Origin: Nemertoderma westbladi
Taxonomy: Eukaryota; Xenacoelomorpha; Nemertodermatida; Nemertodermatidae
Direction: 5' to 3'
Assembly (NCBI GenBank): GCA_032718475.1
Contig: JAUCBJ010002800.1
Location: forward strand, 62,001 to 126,000
DNA: 64,000 nt
Below are positions 49,421 through 58,399 of the stretch, one piece after another; the stretch's first letter is position 1, and the number at the start of each line of letters is the position of its first letter. The position numbers and the translations under genes are program-made. The notes beneath the pieces are model-generated. The model was not told the origin of the DNA. It saw only the letters and a program-made list of their open reading frames with translations, and searched no databases.

Positions 49421-50914
49421 AAAGGTTTTTATTCTTAAATTGTAGATATTGCAACAAAAATTAAAAAAAAATACGATTTGAGGGAATCACAACAAAACTT
49501 TTTAAGTTTAAAACAACCGGTTATGTTAAACATAACGGTAACGTATAACGGCATAACGTTACCAAAAATAACTTCATTTTAATAACAAAATAAACGGATA
49601 AACAGATGAGTTAACAGCAGTATCAACACCAGATTAGCACAAGATGTTCGCGCTTTCAGACCTTTAGCAGTTTAACCTGCCAAATTGGGATGTCTTTTAG
49701 ATAATAGATCGTCTTTAGCCTATGACAAGTATTTGATACACTACATTAGCCGAAGCCAGTCTATGCGCGATCATTCACCCGCTGGATATACCCGGGAGAC
49801 TGGATTCGGAAGCCTAACCGTATTGCGGGGTAGGCCTACTGTATTATTCGACTGATCGTAATATATATAATCTCTGACAAATATTATTCACTTTCTGGAA
49901 ATATTAACAGTTCCTTTAGGACGTGGCGCTCTAAATATGTAAACAGAGTTATGACTTAAACTAAACACAACGGGATGGCTATAGATTCACGTATATGGCG
50001 CATTCTTTAGGAGATGCTTTGTTATCAGTCACAATCATACACAATACTGCACAATGCTGCACACTGATCTGCCGACCTTCACTAATTTTAGTCACATATA
50101 AAGAGAACAACAGACGGTACATGTAGTGCTTATGAAATAGCATTTGATTCACTTCAAACCACTTTAATGTAAGTCGCAATCGTTATATGTAACCGGTCTC
50201 TCTAACCTTCAGTATATCAAGAAGATTGGGGTGTCTGATTATTTATCAGTATTCCAAATATAATATTCCATCAACAGATATAATGAATAACCGACAGTAA
50301 AAAGCAGTAAAATGTTAAGTTAAGTTTGATTGATATGAGATATGAATTGGTTTGTATGATTAGTTAAGTAAGTGAGTTATGATAACAGATATACGTTCTA
50401 TAATTAAGCCTACTAATGTTGGGCTAAAGACTGAAAACACAGAGATTCCAAAAGCCGGTCTTTCTGGGCTCAGGACAAAATGTAAACATTGACCCATAAT
50501 GCATTGCGTGATTTCTCGGAGGTTTCTGTACAAAAAGCCGGAGAATCGCTCTGATTGGTTGACCGAACAAAGAAACACCAGAGAACAAGGGAAAATTTAC
50601 ACGTGTACAGCTCAGCTGTTAGCTGTCGTCATAGTAACTACACTGTTTCAAGAGGATCTGGCGTATTGCGTCATAGAATTGCTAATTATGTCCGCTAAAG
50701 TACACATACAGAAGAAATGGCTTTTATGTCCTCTAAAACACCAGTACAGTAAGGACACGGCCTTTTATGCCTGTTAAACCAACTACAGAGTACTTTACGG
50801 GGAAAATAACCGGCCAATTCCGCAAAAGCTTTTACACCGCTCCCAGAAAATGGGATTTAAGTCTATAAAATATAACAAATCACAGTTTCTAAAATATAAA
50901 AATACTCTAAACAG
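49421..50914. other. No gene recognised
   Basis: Unique, mostly AT-rich DNA with a palindromic stretch around 49530-49565 (GGTAACG ... CGTTACC). If the minus-strand ORF that ends at 50915 belongs to an LTR element, this region should hold its 3' untranslated part and LTR, but without a second copy the borders cannot be seen. Short open frames (for example 50499-50777) have no recognisable content. Confidence 0.45.
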
Positions 50915-51053
50915 TTAGTCTTTCTTACGCGGACGGCGTTTACGCAGTTTTTTGAGGCTAGCAAGAGTCCTTTTCTCTTTGGGGCGAGCCACTTTACTAG
51001 GAGGGCTGTAACTCCTGGGTGAAGGGTGCAATACAATTGCATCAGAAGGTTTA
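50915..51053 (-). pseudogene. C-terminal piece of the disrupted exonuclease/zinc-knuckle ORF
   Basis: The minus strand here reads about 45 codons to a TAA at 50917-50915, with a highly basic end (LKKLRKRRPRKKD). Its reading frame joins in phase to the ORF at 62190-64000 across the duplicated target site GTTTA, so it is the original C-terminus of that protein, cut off by insertion of the LTR element. The basic tail may serve nuclear entry or nucleic-acid binding (inference). Confidence 0.8.
51049..51053. repeat. Target-site duplication GTTTA, left copy
   Basis: GTTTA precedes the TG of the 5' LTR and is repeated at 62190-62194 after the CA of the 3' LTR. Five bp is normal for BEL/Pao integrases. 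Confidence 0.9.
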
Positions 51054-51584
51054 TGTTAGCTTATCCAATCCCGCTAACACCCCATAAAGTTGTAAGCCGA
51101 TAAGCAATATTGGGAGCCACGAGATTGGGCAATTAACCAACTCGTGCCATCCCAATAAGAGTGGGAAGGAAGCACACAATAGAGGGTCAGGGGCCAAACC
51201 CCTAACCCAGAGAGAACAGGTGGAGTGAACGGGAACACTCCACGGGGCGCCAACAAGGGTAACAACCAATCAGAGGGGGGCAAGGCATCGATTGAGTAGA
51301 GCAATAAGGCCACCGTGCAATATAACCAGTAACACAATGTCAGTAATTCAGTTATCTCAGTGCAGTGTAGGTTAGTTAGTTTAGATAGGGGAGCACGGGA
51401 CTTTAGTTACCGTATCCCGCCTTCCATAATTATACTACAGTCATCATATCTATATCTTATACCCATCAATTATTATACACCGAATATCAGAACTCATTCA
51501 CTATTTCCGTTTACTCTTTATACACGGCGGGGACGCGTAAACTAAACACCGGATAAATCGGGATCCCTCCTGGATCCTGTCACA
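51054..51584 (+). repeat. 5' LTR of BEL/Pao element
   Basis: 531 bp, starts TGTTAGC and ends CACA. The first 26 bp form a 7-bp inverted repeat, TGTTAGC (51054-51060) and GCTAACA (51073-51079). Compared with the 3' LTR it has C for T near 51147, lacks one base near 51430, and has T for C near 51579. Such low divergence means a recent insertion. Confidence 0.95.
51321..51326 (+). promoter_or_regulatory. Possible TATA box of the 5' LTR
   Basis: TATAAC at 51321, followed 36 bp later by TCAGTG (51357-51362), which resembles an initiator, and by an AGATA word. The TATA-to-initiator distance is slightly longer than usual. The same sites are present in the 3' LTR. Confidence 0.3.
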
Positions 51585-51650
51585 GTAACTAAAACCAGCT
51601 GCCGCCCCAGATAAAACTCAACCACTAGCCACCGAAATCTGCAGAAGAGG

Positions 51651-52214
51651 ATGAGTCAGTCAGGTGACGCGACACCGACGCGGACCCCGGACGAAGACCT
51701 AACGATCCGCGAGGCCGCAACCAGGCGATACAGGCCCACAACGCCGGACCCATCGGTAACGGGTCATCCGGCAGTTCAGAACGAGGGGGGCCTGGAACCC
51801 GAGCTCGAACCAAGAGAAAGAGAGAGCGAGACAGAGGGAGACGGAGATGAGTCGACACGGGACGGAGATCGGCGCACCGATGTCGCCGGCCAGCTACAGG
51901 CCAAGGGCGACGAGCGGCCCACCGAAACGGCGACGGTGGGGCCGACAGTGCGACGCCGGACGCGAAGAGACGGAGGAGACATCGGTACCGATGTCGCCGG
52001 CCAGCTACAGGCCGAGGGCGACGGACGGCCCACCGGAACGGCGACGGTGGAGCCGCCGGTACGACATCGAACCCGGAGGGACGGAGGAGAGGTCGGCGAC
52101 GAGGACGTCGGGGTTTCAGAGCGACTTCGACGGGCCTACAACGCGACCCGGAAGCTGATGAAGGACGCCAAGAAGGAAGGGGCGAAGGTAGACGAGGTGA
52201 GACTGAGAAAGTGA
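51651..52214 (+). CDS. Gag-like ORF, first segment
   Basis: 187 codons from the first ATG after the 5' LTR, ending in a single TGA. The product is very polar (Arg, Glu, Asp, Gly, Thr) and predicted to be disordered. It contains a duplicated segment (TDVAGQLQAKGDERPTETAT and TDVAGQLQAEGDGRPTGTAT, about 35 residues per copy). The end (SERLRRAYNATRKLMKDAKK) is a basic amphipathic helix. No known domain was recognised. Position and composition suggest the N-terminal part of gag. The same frame continues open past the TGA (next feature), so the two segments probably form one protein by stop readthrough or by an extra mutation. Confidence 0.6.
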   Translation: MSQSGDATPTRTPDEDLTIREAATRRYRPTTPDPSVTGHPAVQNEGGLEPELEPRERESETEGDGDESTRDGDRRTDVAGQLQAKGDERPTETATVGPTVRRRTRRDGGDIGTDVAGQLQAEGDGRPTGTATVEPPVRHRTRRDGGEVGDEDVGVSERLRRAYNATRKLMKDAKKEGAKVDEVRLRK

Positions 52215-52218
52215 CTAG
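52212..52218 (+). promoter_or_regulatory. Leaky stop context UGA-CUA-G between two gag segments
   Basis: The stop codon of the first gag segment is TGA followed by CTAG. UGA CUA is the best-known readthrough context in eukaryotic and viral mRNAs. Downstream the same frame stays open for more than 300 codons, as expected if readthrough is used. Without the TGA the region would read as a single gag frame. Confidence 0.5.
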
Positions 52219-53264
52219 GTGAGTCGGATAGACACTTTAATTACCTAATACGTTTTGGGCAGAGAGAACTAGCCGAGGAGAGAGCAAAAGGGGTTGCCGG
52301 CGAACTGTTTGAACTATGGGAGTGTGGGAGTATGGAACCTAGCGTAGCGTCAGTGTACATAGGGCCATACTTGGTCGATGCCCGGGGAGCAAAATTAGTG
52401 GGTTGGAGGGGACCCGAGGGGGGCGGATCCGAGGTTAACCCCGAGGATTCGGCCTCGTCGGTCGGAGAAAGTTCCGGGAAGCGGGGGAAAGTTAGTAGGT
52501 CGGGAAGGCGGAGGGGGTCCGCTGTAACCGATAAGTCTGCTACATCCTCCGCGAAAGAAAGAGTGGTGAGAGAGATAGGTGCCGCATACCGAGAACAAGG
52601 TCAGAGGGAAATGGAGGAACGGTTGGAGGAGGGGAGAGTGCGGTTAGCGAGGGAAGCGGCATTGATTAGAGAAACCGGAGAGAGGGCCGAAAGGGCTTTG
52701 AGAAGCCTTAGGGAGTGTGAGGAAATAGAAGAAAAGGAGTGTAGGGAGCGTGAGGCGAGGGAGGATAGGGAACGCAAAGAGCGTGAGGCGAGGGAGGATA
52801 GGGAACGCAAAGAGCGTGAGGCGGAACACAAGGAACGTGAGGCGAGGGAGGATAGGGAACGCAAAGAGCGTGAGGCGGAACGCAAGGAATATGAGGCAAG
52901 AAGGGAAAAGGAACGCAAGGAGCGCGAGGTGAGACGAAGGGAGAGCATTAGGAGTGTAGCGGAGTCGGCCGCCCGGGACACCCAGGAGTGTGAGAGGAGA
53001 ATGGGAGAGGCCGAACGAGAGCAAAAGGAATTAAAAAGACGCCAGAATGTGCTTGCGGAAGATAAGATTAGACGGGCGCACGAGTTGCAACTGGTGCAAG
53101 CGTCGCCGTCTGAAAGCGGGGCCGGCTCGAGTGTTTTTGGGGAGCCGGGGGCCGTAGATACATTTATTGATACCCCACTGACAGGGACCGCACGACAGAC
53201 TCAAAACTGGTGCGACCTACGGGCGGGGGGGGGGGGGGGGGTAATAATGATAATGGTACAGTAG
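52215..53264 (+). CDS. Gag-like ORF, second segment (charged coiled coil)
   Basis: Open in the same frame as the first segment; the first ATG is at 52332 and gives 310 codons. After a short Gly/Ser/Lys-rich region it becomes a long Arg/Glu helix (about residues 75-255 from that ATG) with repeats of the EREAREDRERKE type, very likely a coiled coil used for multimerisation. The frame runs into a G tract at 53225-53241 and ends soon after; the continuation lies in another frame. No capsid domain of the DUF1759 type was recognised. It may represent the assembly part of gag. Confidence 0.55.
   Translation, partial: LGESDRHFNYLIRFGQRELAEERAKGVAGELFELWECGSMEPSVASVYIGPYLVDARGAKLVGWRGPEGGGSEVNPEDSASSVGESSGKRGKVSRSGRRRGSAVTDKSATSSAKERVVREIGAAYREQGQREMEERLEEGRVRLAREAALIRETGERAERALRSLRECEEIEEKECREREAREDRERKEREAREDRERKEREAEHKEREAREDRERKEREAERKEYEARREKERKEREVRRRESIRSVAESAARDTQECERRMGEAEREQKELKRRQNVLAEDKIRRAHELQLVQASPSESGAGSSVFGEPGAVDTFIDTPLTGTARQTQNWCDLRAGGGGGVIMIMVQ
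52737..52930 (+). repeat. Short internal repeats in gag coiled-coil region
   Basis: Degenerate tandem units of GAGCGTGAGGCGAGGGAGG and GATAGGGAACGCAAAGAGCG type, coding for EREAREDRERK, in about 3 to 4 copies of mixed length. Confidence 0.8.
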
Positions 53265-54058
53265 ACGTGGTTAATATTAATAGTACCGTATGGGACAACT
53301 CTAATCAAACCTTTATTGCAGGAAATACTTTACCTGGTGGTAGTAATTTAAATTTAAATCAGAACGTCCCTAGTATTAATGTAGGAAATAATTATAATAT
53401 TAGTGTAGCTACGCAAAATAATCCAATTAATCAAAGTAATAACCCAAATTCGAACTTACAAAATAATTTAAATAACGCGATTACGCAGAATAATCCAAAT
53501 AATTTAAATAATGATCCAAGCCCGAGTTTACAAAATAATTCAGATAGTGTAGTCGCGCAATATAATCCAAGTGATTTTGTCTCGAACGGACAAATTAATT
53601 CCGTTTCCAATACGGGTGCTATTAATGTAAATACGTCGGGCGTGTGTGGTCAGACAGACGAGGGCCTGGTAGGCCACGTAGTTGATAGGCAGGGAGTGGC
53701 TGGGTTAGGTAGACCCAGCGAGGGCCTGGTAGGCCACGCAGTTGGTAGGCAGGGAGTGGCTGGGTTAGGTAGACCCAGCGAGGGCCTGGTAGGCCACATA
53801 GTTGGTAGGCAGGGAGTAGAGGGCCTGGTAGGCCACGCAATAGCAGAGGGTGAGGCGGGGGTGAATAGACCCGACCGCGGTAGACTTGATGCGTCGACTG
53901 GAGAGGGATATAGTAGCGGGGTGAGGAGTAGCGAAGTTAGATGTGGCGAATGGGGGGGGGGGGCTACGAGAACCCCACAACAGCGAATTAGCGGCGAAAG
54001 GGGGGGGGGGCAGAGAGTGTCCCACAGCCGTCAGCGGATAATGCGAGGGCCGAAATAG
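53210..54058 (+). CDS. Gag-like ORF, third segment (Asn-rich and Gly-rich)
   Basis: Open frame entered at the G tract 53225-53241. Residues 10-145 are rich in Asn, Gln and Ser (NNYNISVATQNNPINQ), a prion-like low-complexity composition. They are followed by 20-residue repeats GLVGHxVxRQGVAGLGRPSE in about three copies (53660-53840) and an Arg/Gly-rich end. Two more G tracts lie at 53952-53963 and 54000-54010; the next segment continues in another frame from the second. There is no known domain. Asn-rich and Arg/Gly-rich content would fit phase separation or RNA binding by a gag (inference). Confidence 0.5.
   Translation: MRPTGGGGGGGNNDNGTVDVVNINSTVWDNSNQTFIAGNTLPGGSNLNLNQNVPSINVGNNYNISVATQNNPINQSNNPNSNLQNNLNNAITQNNPNNLNNDPSPSLQNNSDSVVAQYNPSDFVSNGQINSVSNTGAINVNTSGVCGQTDEGLVGHVVDRQGVAGLGRPSEGLVGHAVGRQGVAGLGRPSEGLVGHIVGRQGVEGLVGHAIAEGEAGVNRPDRGRLDASTGEGYSSGVRSSEVRCGEWGGGATRTPQQRISGERGGGQRVSHSRQRIMRGPK
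53660..53840 (+). repeat. 60-bp coding repeat
   Basis: About three units of 60 bp, with AGCGAGGGCCTGGTAGGCCA as the marker at each start. The last unit is shortened. Confidence 0.9.
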
Positions 54059-54894
54059 GTAAACCGCAACAACCGGCGACGGAAAGTAATAGGGGGATTG
54101 CGGATATCCCCAGCGGCGTGCGACCGAGCAGAGAGAGACGGGTTGATGTCGCGAGAGGGCGGACGAAGCGTCGAGCCCGATCAGAGGAAGGAAGAAGAAC
54201 AGTGGGGTTTAACCGGGAGGTCGACGAGAGATCTCACGAGCGGGAATATTCCACTGATAGGAGAAGAAAGGAAGACAGTAGTAGAAGTATCGCCGCGAAC
54301 GATAGAAGAGCGAGGACGGATAGCGAGCCGTCGATAGTCGAGATGAGAACGGAGAGTCAGTGGGGTCGGACTCCGGGAGATTGCCGTCGCCCCGGAGGGA
54401 TGCGACCCGGCGAGGCGCACTACGCGCCGAGAGAGGGGTACGCGATGTACCGGCACGAAGATGAGAACAGTAGAGAGGGGGGTCGAAGAGAAACTTTCCG
54501 ACGGAATACACCTATCGATCCAGAATACGGTAGCCGCGGGGAGGATTATTCGAGAAGAATAAACTTCAATCCCGAGCGACACATGCAGACTGTAGGACAT
54601 ACTGTAGGCCTTACTGCACATACCATAGGCCATACTGAGAGAGGCAATGTAGGCGATAGGATGGCGTGGACAACGGGATTAAACCCGGAAGTCGCGGAAT
54701 ACATACCGGCGAGTAGGTCAGAAGCTGATAGGCCTATACCGGTACCAGCACAGCAGTATGACTACAGCATGCAGGGACATAACATATACCCAGGGGAGGG
54801 GGGAATTATTGCGGATAGGTGTATGGGCCCCAACATATTAACATCAACCCCAGTACCAAACATACCGGTGGGGGGGGGGGGGGGGACAGGGTGA
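54000..54894 (+). CDS. Gag-like ORF, fourth segment (Arg-rich)
   Basis: The frame entered at the G tract 54000-54010 stays open to 54894; the first ATG in frame is at 54118. The product is rich in Arg, Glu and Gly with Tyr/Met-rich parts near the end, and has a short HTVGLTAHTIGHTE repeat. At the G tract 54870-54885 the frame changes again: a third frame stays open from there past 54957, where the RNase H coding begins. There is no known domain. It may be the end of gag, now joined to pol by a deletion. Confidence 0.45.
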
Positions 54895-54956
54895 CATTCC
54901 CCCATCACAATATCAACAATATACCCCGATAGGAGCAAGAACAACGAGACCCTTAG

Positions 54957-56951
54957 ATGAAAACAGGTCGTGTGACACAGAGATATGGAGTTCCCAAGTT
55001 AGAATTGACAGCTGCGAGACTAGGAGTAAGAGCCACAGCCTACCTAGTGGATACTATTCCCAACATAGTGGAGACACACTACTGGACGGACTCCATGGTA
55101 GTGCTTGGTTGGCTACACAACGAAAAGACGAGATACCCGATATTCGTCGTGAATAGAGTGGACGAAATAAGGGCGGGCACAGAACTGGAAAGGTGGCACT
55201 ACTGCCCAACAGACGAGAACCCAGCGGACTTGCTGTCGAGGGGCGTGGAACGCCACACTTTCCTGAAGAAGGAAGTATTGTGGCAACATGGGCCACAATT
55301 TCTAAGTGATAGGGAGGCCTGGCCGCCGATGAGGAAGGTGGACCCGGGCTCGGAAGTAGTATCAGAAGGAGAAGAGGGAGATTCAGAGGGAGAAGAGATA
55401 TACTCCCAGATGGTGAGGGAGATTAGGGACGTGCAACCAGGAAGGGAACTGTGTGATAACCCAACGGATAAACTCCTCAGCTACAGTTCTAGTTGGTATA
55501 AGACCAAGAAACTAGTGGCGTATTGGAGAGCCTTCGGGAATATCCTTGCGGGAGTCGGCAAGGACAAGAAGATCAGGACAACCATAGATCTGGAAGGAGC
55601 GGCCAAGGCAGTGATCCGCTATGAACAACGGAAGAACTACGGCGACGAGGTGGAACGCGTCGGTAACCAACAGCACCTCCGACGGGACAGCGAGCTGATA
55701 ACGCTGTCGCCACAACTCAATGACGACGGGATTCTAGTAATGAATTCTAGGGTGGGATACAACAACAGCATAGTGGTACCACCGAAACCCATCATCATTC
55801 CTACAGGATCGCCAATAGTCCACCAGATTATATGGGACTCCCACAAATCGATACTGCATGGGGGCACCAACCGAACCCTCACAGAGATAAGGAGGACCTA
55901 TTGGGTCAAACAATTAAGGAAGAAGGTTAAAGCGGTAGTGGGGCAGTGCCAGACCTGCCGACGAGCGAAGAAGGAACGAGCCGTACAGGAGATGGCGCCA
56001 CTACCGGCGAGTAGGGTAAGACAGCACGACCCGCCATTTACGCATTGCGGTGTGGACATGTTCGGGCCGATAAAGATCAAAGTGATGCGACACACGGAGA
56101 AACGCTACGGCATTATCTTCGTATGCAACAATACGCGGGCGGTAGGGATAGAACTCGCCCAAGATGCAACCGCATCAGCGTTCATTAACGCCTTAGAAAG
56201 GTTTAGGGACCGCAAAGGTGGGACGATCGCAGTGATATACAGCGACAACGGCACCAACTTTGTGGGCGCAGAGAGTGAGATGGCAGAGGGCTTGGACATC
56301 TTGGAGGGAGAAGAAGTCAGGGCAGCCATGAGACGACGACAAGTAAAGTGGGAGAGAAGGACGCCGTGTGCACCACATACACTAGGATGCGTCGAGAGAC
56401 TGGTGGGCAGTTCAAAGCGTCTAATGACGAAGCTAATGAACACCCACATGGTCACTGAGGACGTTTTACGGACAGTACTTGCGAAGTGCGAGGGGATCAT
56501 TAATAGCAGACCGCTATATCCGGAGAATGATGACCCTGAGTCGTTAGACGTGCTGACGCCTAGCCATTTCCTGATGGAAAGGCCAGCGACCATCGATATG
56601 CGGGGTGTAGACCCAGATGACATACACTCCCGCCAAAGTTGGAAAGTCGCTAAAGCAATAAGCGCAGAGTATTGGAGGAGGTGGGTCGAGGAATACCTAC
56701 CCACGCTCCATAAGCGAAGCAAGTGGAGGAAGCCGAACAGGGAGTTAAGAGAGGGAGATCTCGTAATCGTCACGGACGATACTATCATCAACAACCAATG
56801 GCGGTTGGCGAGAGTTGTAGGCACCTACTCCGACGAGGACGGAAGAGTCCGATCGGTAGAAGTGCGAATAGGTGGAAAGATAGGTGCGAAGGACAGAAAA
56901 ACTTACAGGAGAGCTGTAGGGAAATGCTGTCTTCTAGAAGGGGCACCTTAG
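54957..56951 (+). CDS. BEL/Pao pol remnant: RNase H end plus integrase
   Basis: 664 codons. It begins inside the BEL/Pao RNase H-like domain (VPKLELTAARLGVRA, then YWTDSMVVLGWL and NPADLLSRGV). A linker (about 105-290) is followed by integrase: HHCC zinc site (His296, His301, Cys331, Cys334), catalytic Asp367 (VDMFGP), Asp430 (YSDNGTNF) and Glu480 (CVERLVG), and the DUF5641-like C-terminal domain with LREGDLVIV. All three catalytic acids are present. Protease and reverse transcriptase, which normally precede RNase H, are absent, so the ATG at 54957 is simply the first in frame after the deletion point. Integrase would insert the cDNA into the host genome. Confidence 0.88.
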   Translation: MKTGRVTQRYGVPKLELTAARLGVRATAYLVDTIPNIVETHYWTDSMVVLGWLHNEKTRYPIFVVNRVDEIRAGTELERWHYCPTDENPADLLSRGVERHTFLKKEVLWQHGPQFLSDREAWPPMRKVDPGSEVVSEGEEGDSEGEEIYSQMVREIRDVQPGRELCDNPTDKLLSYSSSWYKTKKLVAYWRAFGNILAGVGKDKKIRTTIDLEGAAKAVIRYEQRKNYGDEVERVGNQQHLRRDSELITLSPQLNDDGILVMNSRVGYNNSIVVPPKPIIIPTGSPIVHQIIWDSHKSILHGGTNRTLTEIRRTYWVKQLRKKVKAVVGQCQTCRRAKKERAVQEMAPLPASRVRQHDPPFTHCGVDMFGPIKIKVMRHTEKRYGIIFVCNNTRAVGIELAQDATASAFINALERFRDRKGGTIAVIYSDNGTNFVGAESEMAEGLDILEGEEVRAAMRRRQVKWERRTPCAPHTLGCVERLVGSSKRLMTKLMNTHMVTEDVLRTVLAKCEGIINSRPLYPENDDPESLDVLTPSHFLMERPATIDMRGVDPDDIHSRQSWKVAKAISAEYWRRWVEEYLPTLHKRSKWRKPNRELREGDLVIVTDDTIINNQWRLARVVGTYSDEDGRVRSVEVRIGGKIGAKDRKTYRRAVGKCCLLEGAP

Positions 56952-57065
56952 AAGTGGAGTTAGTGCGTAGTTTAGTCATCCAAGTTTTGGACTGAGGGGG
57001 GTGGGATTGAGGGCGAGACGCCCTTCCCACAAACAAAATAATAAAAATAAAATAAAAAATAGTAC

Positions 57066-57905
57066 ATGGTAGGTACGCAGTTAGTAGGCAGAAGGTACGT
57101 TGTACCTAGTTAGTCAGTAGGTACGTAGTACCTAGAGTTAGTTAGTTAGTTAATAGGTACGTAGTACCTAGAGTTAGTTAGAGAGTTAGTAGGTACGTAG
57201 TACCTAGTTAGAGAATTAGTAGGTACGTAGTACCTAGTTAGAGAGTTAGTAGGTACGTAGTACCTAGTTAGAGAGTTAGTAGGTACGTAGTACCAAGTTA
57301 GAGAATTAGTAGGTACGTAGTACCTAGTTAGAGAGTTAGTAGGTACGTAGTACCTAGAGTTAGTTAGTTAGTTAATAGGTACGTAGTACCTAGAGTTAGT
57401 TAGAGAGTTAGTAGGTACGTAGTACCTAGTTAGAGAATTAGTAGGTACGTAGTACCTAGTTAGAGAGTTAGTAGGTACGTAGTACCGATAGTTAGTTAGA
57501 AAAGTTAGAGGGTACGTAGTACCAATAGTTAGTTAGAAAGTTAGAGGGTACGTAGTACCGATAGTTAGAGAGTTAGAGGGTACGTAGTACCGATAGTTAG
57601 AGAGTTAGAGGGTACGTAGTACCGATAGTTAGAGAGTTAGAGGGTACGTAGTACCGATAGTTAGAGAGTTAGAGGGTACGTAGTACCAATAGTTAGTTAG
57701 AGAGTTAGAGGGTATGTAGTACCAATAGTTAGTTAGAGAGTTAGAGGGTACGTAGTACCAATAGTTAGTTAGAAAGTTAGAGGGTACGTAGTACCGATAA
57801 TTAGAGAGTTAGAGGGTACGTAGTACCGATAGTTAGAGAGTTAGAGGGTACGTAGTACCGATAGTTAGTTGGAGAGTTAAAGGGTACGTAGTACCATTAG
57901 TTAGA
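57066..57905 (+). repeat. About 30-bp tandem repeat between pol and the third ORF
   Basis: More than 25 units of about 28-32 bp around the word GGTACGTAGTACC, which has inverted arms GGTAC and GTACC around a GTA loop. From 57095 to 57480 the spacer is TAGTTAGAGAGTTAGTA; from 57480 to 57905 it is GATAGTTAGAGAGTTAGA. The part at about 57120-57230 recurs at about 57355-57470, so block duplication occurred inside the element. Confidence 0.95.
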
Positions 57906-58399
57906 GAGAGAGAGAGTAAGAGGTAGAAGGGTATATAAGATATAGATATTAGTTAGCAGTAAGTAGCGTTAGTAGCGAGAAGGGGGGCATATGAGTACAG
58001 CTGGGTAAATCGTGTGGCCACACGATGTATACTGCTGTACTGCATAGACCCACAGAGTAGGCCAGAATGTGGATTAGAGAATAGAATAATCCATAGACAG
58101 TAGTAAGTAGTAGGACAGTAGAATCGAAATAGAAAAATAAATAAAATAGGGCTAAAAATTGTAGAATAGTGGCAACACAAGGGAAGTTATTCTGGAACAT
58201 AATAAAAGTAACGGACAGATATCGAAATTAGGGTGTATTTACTAGCTTCAAAATTAATTAGGAATAATTTAGGTTAAAAGGCGCAGTTAAGTAGGAAGTA
58301 GGCCATTATCGAACTGTACAGAACATCCTAGATACATCACTCATCTGTATTGCGCCTTGGTAAGGCACCACCTTGCAGGTGAGCGAGTGAACATTCGGA
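57906..58399 (+). other. Leader of the third ORF with possible splice acceptor
   Basis: Unique DNA without a coding frame. About 25 bp before the ATG of the third ORF there is CACCACCTTGCAGGTGAG, which reads as a splice acceptor (CCTTGCAG) overlapping a donor-like GTGAG. Retroelements often express a 3' ORF from a spliced RNA, so this may be used; not proven. Confidence 0.35.

Noticed and set aside
50499-50777. 92-codon plus-strand open frame
   Set aside because: No recognisable domain or codon signal, and it lies in probable remnant retroelement DNA.
52215-52262. Small intron (GTGAGT ... TTTTGGGCAG) between the gag segments
   Set aside because: The TGA lies before the donor site so splicing would not remove it, and the frame is open through the supposed intron; readthrough fits better.
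51625-54633. Minus-strand Ser/Leu/Arg-rich frames opposite the gag region
   Set aside because: They are shadows of the Arg/Glu-rich plus-strand coding and show no motifs.
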